A stretch of DNA of 64,000 bases, taken from assembly GCA_964016875.1 (NCBI GenBank), contig OZ024718.1, forward strand, positions 191,001 through 255,000, written 5' to 3'. Source of the DNA: Fallopia convolvulus. Its lineage: Eukaryota > Streptophyta > Magnoliopsida > Caryophyllales > Polygonaceae. The notes beneath the pieces were generated by a model. It did no database searches and was not told the origin of the DNA. It was given only the letters and a program-made list of their open reading frames with translations. The translations under genes and the position numbers were made by a program. Shown one piece after another: positions 12,062-21,070 of the stretch; the stretch's first letter is position 1; each line of letters opens with the position of its first letter.

Positions 12062-12454
12062 ATTTGATGATAAATTGTAAATTGGTTAACTTTTTGTGAT
12101 ATGATTTCCCCCATTTCAGGTATTAGGACCTTCTGGGTACTTGCTGTCAATAGAAAGACAAAAAAATTGCAAGCAAAAAATCAAATTGCAAGCAAGACAC
12201 TGAGCTACTTTGTGATATGATTTTACTGTAGTATCCCATGCTTTGTTTTCTATTGGAATTCACAATAAAATGCATTTTCTATGGGGATATCAAAGTAATG
12301 AGAAATATTTAACAGGAGATGACATGCAAAACTATATTTTTTTTATAGGGGAATCACTAACATTCCCTTATTATCTTGTGGGGGAAGAGTTGTAGGCTAA
12401 GGTGGACAAACTACGGATGTCCTTCGTCTTGGTTGAGCTTTTTGTTTGTATTTG

Positions 12455-12620
12455 GGTAGCCTATGTGCATGTGCACATAAATATGGGTTCAAATCCCACA
12501 TAGGCTCACTCTATAAACGGTTAATATCGCTTGGTTCATTGTAACTCTTCTTTTGGTTCATGATTTTGTAAGCTCAGGTTCATAGTAATTTATCTTATAG
12601 TTCACATCTATGTATTTTAG
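12455..12620 (+). repeat. tRNA-derived SINE-like unit, copy 1
   Basis: Contains GGGTTCAAATCCCACATAGG (pol III B-box with T-arm stem) and a tRNA-unrelated tail with GGTTCAT words. It parallels 12945-13120 over about 165 bp, but its D-arm region is deleted. Confidence 0.45.
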
Positions 12621-12944
12621 GTCTACTCCCTTGCTTTGTTCTTCTGGGTGTATTAATACCTTTTTGCATGCTTAGGTGTTATACTAGCTATTGTTGGTTT
12701 ACTTATGTTGTAGAGTTACTTATGTTGTATACGTGCCACATGTAAACTTAGAAGCTTGTTTTGATTCCTCTTGACATAATTGTAGAAATTGCTTGCCATG
12801 TGCATATTATTAATGCAAAATCTCTATTTCTTTTTAGACCCACATTAGTGAAATTTTCCTCTTTTATATATCTAAGCTTGCTTTCTACTTCTTATTCAAG
12901 AGCTATTAAATTTTTGTAGCCTATATTCATGATTAAAAACTTAT

Positions 12945-13120
12945 TTGTAGCCTATTAGCTCAAATGGTAGAGCAATGTGCATGTGCACATAGATGTGGGT
13001 TCAAATCCCACCTAAGCTGATACTTCATACTGTTGGTTCATTATAACTCTTCTTTTGGTTCATTATTTTGTAAGCTTAGGTTCATAATAGTTCATCTTAC
13101 AGTTCATGTCTTTTAAGTCA
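12945..13120 (+). repeat. tRNA-derived SINE-like unit, copy 2
   Basis: Nucleotides 12949-13018 fold as a tRNA-like cloverleaf: A-box TAGCTCAAATGGTAGAGCA, an anticodon-arm stem ATGTG/CACAT with a 6-nt loop (one short), a perfect T stem GTGGG/CCCAC around TTCAAAT, and an acceptor stem pairing AGCCTAT with CTAAGCT apart from mismatches. A tail with several GGTTCAT words follows, shared with copy 1. The defective loop argues against a working tRNA. Confidence 0.5.
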
Positions 13121-13284
13121 TACTAGTTGTAATTTTGGTTCATGACATTTGTTCTTTTGGTTCATAGTACATTAAAGTTTGGTTCATAAGAGTTCATCTA
13201 ACAGTTCATGTCTTTAAAATCATACTAGTTGTAATTTTGGTTCATGACATTTGTTCTTTTGGTTCATGGTACATTAAAGTTTGG
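13081..13284 (+). repeat. Tandem duplication, 102-bp period, GGTTCAT-rich
   Basis: Units 13081-13182 and 13183-13284 are near-identical (both contain CAGTTCATGTCTT, CATACTAGTTGTAATTTTGG and TGACATTTGTTCTTTTGG). The word GGTTCAT recurs many times from about 12530 to 14400 within the MULE only. Confidence 0.8.
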
Positions 13285-14028
13285 TTCATGCATTTTTAAT
13301 CGTACTTGTTATTTCAATTTATACTTGTAGGTTATTGAATACTAACTATGATTTTAAATTACGTTGTTATTGCAATAGTTAATTGGAAGCAATGGAAATC
13401 ACTATAGGTGCTACGTAATGAAAATGGTCCAATTTGAGAAAACAATGCAAAAGATTAATCCTTGATTGATTGTTGCATATGGTGCATTTTGTTGATTGCA
13501 TATGCTCATTTTGCTCAATGGATTAAACGTTTTTTCAATAACATTATATGTGCCAACATTTTATTATCTCATCTCACTGCCAAATAACATGAATATCTAA
13601 TGGTTTTTGCTCGATGTTATTCTTTTGGTGATATAATTGTCATAATCTATCACGTTAACTTAAATTGTGTATTTTACAAAGATGGGTAACAACATTTTAG
13701 ACTTTGAAATCTGTTTTACAAGTATTAATTATGCGGTTCATATTGTTCAACATGAAGGTTCATATTGTTAAATATGAAGGTTAATGGTATTCAAAGTGAA
13801 GGTTCATGAATTTTAAACAATCAGTTCATTTAATAGAAAATGCATAAAATTTGTAAAGAAGGCATTTAGCTCATTGTGTTCGACGTGAAGTCTAAAACAA
13901 CATTAAAAGCAATTACAATGTAGCGAAGTGATTTGTCAAACACAAAGTAACATAAAAAACAGACAACTTAATCCCCAAAAGACAAAACACATAACAAATG
14001 CTAAAAAGACAAATAAAGAACTGGAACT

Positions 14029-14225
14029 TTAATGTTTAATCTTGGGAATGAAATAAGAACAATCTTGTGATAAGTGAAGAATGTAGACATCACTAGCTTC
14101 ATCAGGATCATCCAATGAAACTTCATCAACATTCTCATCATTATCAAGATCCTTCAATGAAACTCCATCATACTAGCATCATTATCCGAATGAGACAAGT
14201 TAGGATGACCGGAACTTGATGAACA
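14029..14225 (-). pseudogene. Acidic coding-like remnant inside the MULE
   Basis: The minus strand reads SSSSGHPNLSHSDNDASMMEFH then, after a one-base shift, VSLKDLDNDENVDEVSLDDP and DEASDVYILHLSQDCSYFIP to a TAA at 14029. The two parts share a VSL..DD duplication and look like the acidic C-terminus of a real protein. I do not recognise the family. Confidence 0.3.
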
Positions 14226-14415
14226 ATCTATAATAAAAAATGGAAAAAATCAAACTAATTTATAAGCAACATGGAACACATAACAATAAAAATAAGAAAA
14301 AAGTGTTTTTCTTTTGGTTCACAAATATTGTCATTATGGTTCATAATATTACACTATAATGTTCATTGAAAATCACAATGCGGTTCATGTAAATAACAAA
14401 AAGGGATTTCACTAA

Positions 14416-14637
14416 GGGTTTGTTTGTTTCTATACCTTTGGTATATGGAATGAGTATAGGAATGAGTCAAACCCATACAAGTGTTTGTTTTCACTAAGGG
14501 GATGTCAATGAGTGATTCCTATACCACCAAATTACACTTGAGTTCATACCCAACTTAAAACTAGGGTATGAGTGATACCTATTCCAACATCATTCAGAAA
14601 TTCCAACCCGATTCCCGACATAGAAACAAACGGGCCC
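14416..14637. mobile_element. Tourist-like (PIF/Harbinger) MITE, 222 bp
   Basis: The left end GGGTTTGTTTGTTTCTATA and the reverse complement of the right end GGGCCCGTTTGTTTCTATG form the inverted repeats. TAA at 14413-14415 and TAA at 14638-14640 is the target duplication. It is nested inside the MULE, so it is younger than that insertion or was carried along with it. Confidence 0.75.
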
Positions 14638-15326
14638 TAAAGGGTTTACGATTTATCAACAAAATCCGCTCGAAGAACGCTCGTTCAACAAACAACTACA
14701 AAGCTACTGTGCAATATTTCTTATTTTATGCATGTAAAGTCAAAAATACCTCTGGCTTTTAAAAAAAAGAGAACACACGCGCCTTATTAGAGTCGTTGAT
14801 TTCTCAGATCTAACATTCCATATTTGTTCTCATTTTACATGATAAGAATAATTCTCATTTGATCCCCGATCTACATTATAAAGCAAAAACCATGTCTGTT
14901 GAAAAATTGTGCCACATGACATTCCTTAAATAAAATAATACTATGTTTTTTAATAATATATATTATAACTATTTGTATCATTCTTTCTTAATATCTAAAT
15001 TTTTATAATATAATAACTTGATTTATATGTTGATATTTTGTATACATATTTTTTTTTTCTTGTAACAAGATTTGGGGTCCAAGTATGTATTTTTTTATCT
15101 ATATGTTGATAATTACTTGATCTAATATTTTTATTAATTTTATGCTATAAAATTTTTTTTATCTATATGTTGATAAAATATGGGGCATAATCTTAAAGAT
15201 TTTTTTAATAAATTACATAATTTTATTAAAATATTATCTATAATTATTTAAAATTTTATATTAATATCACAATATTGTATAATCCTTACTAAAATTATCC
15301 TGTGAGTATCACGGGGATTTAACTCG

Positions 15327-16049
15327 TTATTTTAAAAATGAGTTTTTTTAGATAAGAGACGTATAATTTTCAAAGATATCCTTCCTTATAAAAATTTAAT
15401 CAAAATTTAACAAATACAAATAAATTATATAGTATAATAATATTATAAAATTCCGTGCGGGGTGCGGGAACTAAGACTAAGTATATAATCTAGAGAGTAG
15501 ATCGAGAAGGGAAGGGAATCAAAACATTATAAATCCATTAACTCGAAATTAACTTAATTGGCTACCTTCTCAGTCCTCCTCACGTGTCCTTCATCCACAA
15601 ATATTTATATTGCCAATAATGCACGTACTTCTCTCCCATTTTTGGTTAGTAATTCTCAATTATTACTATCAATATAAAATCACTGCATACATACATAGGT
15701 GTCGATTTTTGTTTTTTGTAATAGGGTTTAGGGAATCATCATGCAATAAGTAAATCTGTAAATGTGAATGTGACCACTTCTAGTTCTATATATGTCGATG
15801 TAGACAATTAAAGATGAAGAACACACAAGAAACAATGAGATGAAGAAAGGGAGAAATTAAAGAAGAACCTCTCATACTTGAGAAATTCATATATAATTTT
15901 GCTAAACTAGTTTTTACATTGACTCACACATGATATATATATGAGCTACAACTTGTGAGGGATTTAGCTTAGTGATCGACATCACCCACGCACAAATGAC
16001 ATCACCCTAACTAACTCTACTTTATTTAATACTCGGTATTTAACAATTA
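15327..16049. other. AT-rich spacer
   Basis: No gene seen. AT-rich with short GC-richer patches (about 15455-15470 and 15580-15595). Confidence 0.4.
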
Positions 16050-16623
16050 ATATAGCACTTGTGTTTGTCCTTCGATGGTTCGGACATGTGCAGCGGCGGG
16101 GCACAGGGGAGCCAGTCCGTAGGTGTGAGAACTTGGACCTTGGAGACTTCCGTAGAGGCAGAGGACGGCCTAAGAAATGCTGGAGGGACAACATAAAGCA
16201 GGCCAATATCGATCAGTTGAGGATTTCAGCAGAGCTAGCTGTATGCAGGGACAAATGGAGGGAGAAAATCAAGGTGGCGGATAGCTAACCGTCGGGACAG
16301 ACGGTCTCACGTGGTTTGAGTGTCCATCTCTGCTGTGCTTTGTTTTGTTCGCCGGTTTGGTTCTAGTGTTCTGTTCCGTTTTGTTAGTGTCTTGTTATGT
16401 GTGCCTTTTCTATGTTTTGGTGGGGTTCCTAGTGTTGTGGTGGGTTGCTTGGTTTGGTTGTCGACTATGGTATTGTGCTTTCAGGGTTTCTGGTTGGTGG
16501 TCCTAACCGGGCCGTTCAGGGTGCTCCCCCTCAACTTTAAGCCAGGGGTGTTCCTATCCTGGCTCCCCAGATTCTGCTGAAGCGGAGTACACTGGGTCAT
16601 TATTGTTGTTGTTGTTGTTGTTG
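16050..16623 (+). mobile_element. 5'-truncated RTE-type LINE, 3' end
   Basis: The coding end at 16061-16288 reads RWFGHVQRR, VRRCENLDLGDFRRGRGRPK, KCWRDNI and RDKWREKIKVADS, the conserved C-terminal tail of plant RTE-clade reverse transcriptase ORFs. It is followed by a GT-rich 3' UTR (about 16290-16600) and a (TTG)n microsatellite tail (16600-16622), which is how RTE elements usually end instead of poly(A). The 5' end is truncated near 16050. Nothing here can be active. Confidence 0.85.
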
Positions 16624-17806
16624 TACATTTACATATAATTGAGAAGTGATCCCAATTTTTTGTTGCTAGGTTTTCTCAAAATTATCCGTCCAAATGATAG
16701 GATACAGTCTTGTAAATACATAAAAAAAACTACTCCGTATGTATAACGAATTAACGATGTGAGCCTGTAAGGCAAAGGCCATACCTAGCTACTAGGGTGC
16801 ATGGTACTGGTACTGGTACTGCATATATACTACGTACATACAATGGCCATCCTTACTTTGAAATTATGTGTACCATAATTACGTGTCATTCAAATTTGAA
16901 ATTATATATGAAACTGATCAATACTTTGAAATTATATATGGTACCGACGTACGTAGGGATAGATGATAGATCGATCGAGTAAGCTAGGAATTAAGTAGGA
17001 AATACTTAATTATTATTCGTATTATTTACTCCTAGCTTAGCTATAAACAAACACGCGCGCATTACATTGATCCATGGATCGATCATTAATATTTACAGGG
17101 AAAATTAATGAAATTTAAAGGTAAAACCAATAAAATGAATACATATAAATAAGGTCAAATAATATAAGGCACTCCAACCTCAGCCCACCGCCCACCACCG
17201 TACCAGCTGGATTGGTGGATGGAAAAAAAAGTGGAAAAGATGGAAGATGGAGCGAGAAAAAAAACTACAAAGGCATATTAATTATTGTGCGTGTAAAGCT
17301 TAAAAAGAAAGAAAAATATTGTGTCAAAAGAATGAGAGAATATGCATAAAATAATGAGAAATTATGGGCAAAAACACTACTAAGAAAAGTCCCTTTATCA
17401 ATCAATCTCTAATCTCTAATCTCTATGATGATTGATTGAATAGTAGTGCATGTTAATTGTTAAAGTGTTACCTGAGTAATTACATGCTCTCTACCACTCA
17501 CTAATCTCGGTCTAATCACAGGGCCCACTCAGCCCCTCCGTGATTGATGTGATCATGAAATACAGTACTCCGACAATGGCCTTGTCAAGTGTAGTACGTA
17601 GACGTTTCTAATCCTAATCCTAATCCTAATCCTAATCCTAATGGGATTGACACTAATTGTTGCTCTTGTAGAAGATTCATTATGCTAATGTCCAAGGTTA
17701 GCTAAGATCTCTTCAAGGGATCGGATTGATTCATCTTTTAATGGGATACGGGTACAAGGACTTAGCTAGGAAAATTCGATCTCAAGTCTCTGGGATTTCG
17801 ATCAGC

Positions 17807-17840
<34 letters not shown>

Positions 17841-18117
17841 GGTTTGAAAGAAATTTGCCAGAGAATGGGGCTTACGTACAAATCATGAGTACGTTGTTAT
17901 ATCTGCTTGGTGATTTGGGATTCAATAATGAAACTTGGTTCCACACGGTAAAAGCAAAGATCTTAATTTGCTGTCAGGTAAAAGCAAAGCCCGTGCTTGA
18001 GTCTTTATAAATGACCCAAAAAAGGTTACAATGTAAACTAGACACCTTGGTGGATTCATAATACATAACCGAACTTGAATGAATATCAAAGGACAATCAA
18101 CAATCTTGTATTACAAC
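16624..18117. other. Intergenic, with simple repeats
   Basis: No coding region recognised. Contains a (CCTAAT)n run at 17608-17642 and a (TA)n run at 17807-17833. The stretch near 18010-18117 is probably 3' UTR of the RING gene on the minus strand. Confidence 0.5.
17608..17642. repeat. (CCTAAT)n hexanucleotide repeat
   Basis: Almost six perfect CCTAAT units. Confidence 0.95.
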
Positions 18118-19011
18118 TTAATTTCCATTTGGCCGGTAAGTAGCAGCCCCAGAGGAAGAAGACGGCGACAACACATTGAGAGGCCAAGGTAATAAAAAGC
18201 TACTCTCACTTGCACCTTGCTGATCTTGTACATTCCTAGACACTGCAGCCTCTGAGGAGGTAGTACTCTTGCTTTCATCCGCAGGCAACTCAAACCGACA
18301 CACTGGACAGGAACTATGAAGGTCAAGCCAGGGCAGAATACACCCCCCATGGAACCTGTGCTTGCAAGGCATTTCTTTGGCTTCACCGCAAACTTCAAAC
18401 TCGTCCAAACATATTGGACATTGCACATCATCATCTTCAACTTTGACAGTAGCCAGCGCTTGAACCGCCTCTCTTTTTGCAGGCAACGTCCCCTGCCTGT
18501 TACTGTTAGGATCATCATTCTCAGCCAAATGCTGCACCAACAGATCAAGAGCATGCCCAATGAAAAAATCCCCGATTGACCCAAATATTTGGTTAGAATT
18601 TCCAACCAAGATGACCCGCTCCTGCTCAATTCCTGCATTTATTATGCCTTGGAGGAGTTGGAGAAAAGCAGCAGAGCTTCTACTAATCTCGCCTTCTTCA
18701 CTAGCAAGGAGGGTATTATTACGGTGATTAAGCAGCAAATCATGTCTAAATCTCTGCCTGTTGAGGGTATTGCCCAGCATACCAACAAGTATCGGAGCCC
18801 AAAGCGACATCGACCGATGATCAGATGCTAATAAATCAGATGAACCATCAGGCCTTGTCCTGCTTGTTGTGCTTCTAGATGCCGACCTTTGTTCGATGAA
18901 TCCACCTTGGCACAAGGGGCACTTGAGCTCAGCTTCTCCTGTAGTTGTAGGATTCACCGTTTGCATACACATGTGACACCAATACCTTGCTGTTCCCACG
19001 CCTTCCTCCAT
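18118..19011 (-). CDS. RING-H2 E3 ubiquitin ligase (RING1/SIRP1-like), 297 aa
   Basis: A single-exon gene. ATG at 19011 is chosen; one codon further upstream is GTG. Near the N-terminus YWCHMCMQTV...LKCPLCQGGFIE is the C4 zinc ribbon found at the start of plant RING1/CIP8/SIRP1-type proteins. Residues about 197-238 form a RING-H2 finger: CPICLDEF, then MPCKHRFHGGCILPWL and SSCPVCR, with the C3H2C3 ligand pattern complete. The tail is Ser-rich. Such proteins recruit E2 enzymes and ubiquitinate substrates; several family members act in salt or drought responses, but the substrate here is unknown. Length and intronless structure fit the family. Confidence 0.92.
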   Translation of the reverse strand: MEEGVGTARYWCHMCMQTVNPTTTGEAELKCPLCQGGFIEQRSASRSTTSRTRPDGSSDLLASDHRSMSLWAPILVGMLGNTLNRQRFRHDLLLNHRNNTLLASEEGEISRSSAAFLQLLQGIINAGIEQERVILVGNSNQIFGSIGDFFIGHALDLLVQHLAENDDPNSNRQGTLPAKREAVQALATVKVEDDDVQCPICLDEFEVCGEAKEMPCKHRFHGGCILPWLDLHSSCPVCRFELPADESKSTTSSEAAVSRNVQDQQGASESSFLLPWPLNVLSPSSSSGAATYRPNGN

Positions 19012-19294
19012 CACAAATTATTATCAATTCCTCTCTACAGAAACAGAAAGAATTTTATTTATAGGGCCGGCGGGGGCTTCAAGCCTAGAGCAAATGTTTG
19101 CAGATCAGGCAGAACCCCACCACCGTAGGCCGTAGCCACAATCAAGAGCTTGAAACAAGACAATGGAGGAGGAGGAGGATTGTTAATGGAAAAAAAAAAA
19201 AAGGATTTTATATATGATCTTCAAGGAAAGAAAACAAAGCTAACAAAATAGCAAGATGAAAACAATGGACTACCCACAAAGATAGCTAAACCAA
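19012..19294. other. RING gene upstream region
   Basis: Likely 5' UTR and promoter of the RING gene on the minus strand, with an A-run at 19190-19202. No other feature. Confidence 0.4.
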
Positions 19295-19519
19295 TTGATT
19301 TATCAAGGTAATCCTAAAATAAGGATTGAAGATATACAAAATTTTGGATTAGGTAAATTGATTCCTAATGCAGGAAATAAATCTCTACCAGAAGGTAAAA
19401 TAGAATGGAGTTTAGTTCAATGGATTCACCAGAATTTACAGATCAAAGCTAACAACTTTCAGGTGAGCACAAATCCAGAGCCAAGTAGTGAAAACCAATT
19501 AGATTCAGATCTCACATAG
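19295..19519 (+). other. Unidentified coding-like fragment
   Basis: An open stretch of about 74 codons reads YQGNPKIRIEDIQNFGLGKL, IPNAGNKSLPEGKIEWSLVQ, WIHQNLQIKANNFQV and ends in a stop 11 bases before the Copia LTR. The composition looks like real protein, without low complexity, but it lacks a clear ATG and I do not recognise it. It may be a piece of an older transposable element. Confidence 0.3.
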
Positions 19520-19530
19520 TTGCTAAATTC

Positions 19531-19719
19531 TGTTATAGATAATATCTAGAAGATACTATCTTTTGTAGTAGTCAAGTTATTATATTTTCCTTATAGTTAA
19601 TATATGTGTTTTGTATTTAGGAAACCTAGATATGATACTTTCTAAGAGATTATTCTTATCTTGTAATCTCTATTTAAAGAGATCCTTCTATCAATAGTAT
19701 TCATCAGTTCATACGTACA
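19531..19719 (+). repeat. 5' LTR of a Copia-type retrotransposon fragment
   Basis: Begins TGTTATAG and ends near ..GTACA, about 80 bp before the gag ATG. A decayed primer-site-like TGGTATACATAGC lies at 19731-19743. CTATTTAAAGAG near 19672 may be its TATA region. The right border is approximate and there is no second LTR. Confidence 0.55.
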
Positions 19720-19800
19720 CTTTCTATATATGGTATACATAGCTTGATCCAAAACTTCTTCTTCCCAAACACAAAACATACGGTTTTTTTTCCGACCTTC

Positions 19801-20292
19801 ATGGCTGCTCCTTCATCACACACCATTATTCCCAACGATGCTGAACCTACAAAACCTCTTTTTATGGTCAACTTCACCAATTTCATCAAACTAAACTCCT
19901 CAAAATACATCACATGGAAAACACAAATCAAATCCATCCTAGTAGGCTACGACCTCTTCAAATATCTCGATGGAACTCATCCTTGCCCATCTACAACGCC
20001 GCTTGGGGCTACTGTTAAGGCTCCTAATCCGCCCGTTCAAACCTGGCAAAGACTAAATCAGCTTCTCTTTGGGGCTCTAGTTGGGACTTTCTCATCTAAT
20101 GTTGCTTTGCTAATCACGCAAGCAACCACCTCTCATGCTACTTGGAAACTGCTCGAGGATACATATGCTAAACCCTCTCGGGGGCATATCAAACAACATA
20201 AAGACAAGATTTCAAGTCTCAAGAAAGGTGCTTCTTCCATCACTGATTTTATGCAAAGTGTCAAAACCTGTGCGGATCTCCTCACCACTCTT
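19801..20292 (+). pseudogene. Truncated Copia gag
   Basis: From ATG 19801 the product has the layout of plant Copia Gag (UBN2-type): Ala/Pro start, INFTNFIKLNSSKYITWKTQ-like core, LVGYDLFKYLDG, WQRLNQLLFGALVG, ATWKLLEDTYAKPSRGHIKQ, then LKKGASSITDFMQ and ADLLTTL. Homology breaks just after ADLLTTL at about 20292; the remaining codons to 20325 look random. The zinc knuckle and all pol domains are absent. Confidence 0.8.
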
Positions 20293-20325
20293 GTGATCGT
20301 TTTGTTGACAAATTCAGTTATATAG

Positions 20326-21070
20326 TTATATGTATGTACGAGTTTTTTTTCCACCAAACAGGTGATCAATAGGCCGAAATGTGTATAATTCAGGTACTTA
20401 ATTGAACATTTTTAAGATGAGGTGTTAAAGTGACCATTTGCTCAAAAGTGAGGTGTCTTTCTACCGATCGATCACATGCATGTATGTACATGCATTACAT
20501 AAGCGATCAAAAAAGTTCACTTATTACTTGAAAAGCTCACATGTATGATGTACCCTAAGATTTGTGGCGCCAGTGGACTAAGAAGCCATATCAATATCAT
20601 TAATCATTCAATCAAACAGTAGGTAGATGCAAGGTAATGGTTAGATGCATGTACTAGTACTACACAAGTGTAGGTCTCCCAAAATTAGGTAGAGATAATT
20701 TTACGCCAAACATTGTTCATTCATTCATCCCACAGACCCACTCAATATGTTATATGTGGGGATACTTAATATGCAAAACAACCTGCTAGTTAATTAGTCA
20801 TGTCTTATTACAAAAGCAAACCTTTAAAATCGCCCTAATTTAAAACTAATAAACTCCCTTTAGTTTTTGCAAAAGTAAATTACAGCCGTGTACATTTATT
20901 TTGATGGGACTAAATTTAGGAATAAGACACAAACCTCAATACACACATTGCAATACTTGCTCAAACTATATAGTATATATATACTAAAAAATACTGCAAT
21001 ACTTGTTTGGGTGTAAGATATATATAATTTGATATATAAAAGAGCTAGCCTTAATTGTGTAGGTAATTAA
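20326..21070. other. Intergenic
   Basis: AT-rich, no gene seen. The last part is expected to hold the 3' UTR of the HIPP gene. Confidence 0.45.

Larger units (their letters stand above)
11228..14872. mobile_element. Non-autonomous MULE (Mutator-like), 3.6 kb
   Basis: The left end and the reverse complement of the right end share terminal inverted repeats of roughly 60-90 bp, best seen in TGTAAAATGAGAACAA (left about 11258-11273; right about 14827-14842) and in GGGG...TGAGAAT near the tips. Both sides carry the 9-bp direct repeat ACATTATAA (11219-11227 and 14873-14881), the target-duplication length of Mutator elements. An uninterrupted version of the target is present in copy A (rc 10895-10880). 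No transposase is recognisable. The interior holds gene-like fragments, SINE-like units and a Tourist MITE. Confidence 0.82.
10970..15326 (+). mobile_element. Helitron-like element (copy B) split by a MULE
   Basis: The left part (about 10970-11227) begins like copy C; the right part (14882-15326) ends with a hairpin CCTGTG-AGTAT-CACGGG (15299-15315) and a CTCG terminus, a decayed CTRR. Between them lies a 3645-bp MULE with its target duplication. Removing the MULE rebuilds a sequence matching copy A in inverted orientation. The outer ends are approximate. Confidence 0.45.

Noticed and set aside
12949..13018. Functional tRNA gene
   Set aside because: The anticodon loop has only six bases and the acceptor stem has mismatches; it belongs to a duplicated repeat unit, so a SINE-like origin is likelier.
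16320..16580. 86-codon Val/Phe-rich plus-strand frame
   Set aside because: It is the GT-rich 3' UTR of the RTE LINE.
17608..17642. Interstitial telomere
   Set aside because: The unit is CCTAAT, six bases, not the plant CCCTAAA; it is a simple repeat.
19012..19014. GTG as the start codon of the RING E3
   Set aside because: Plant nuclear genes start at ATG; ATG at 19011 follows immediately.
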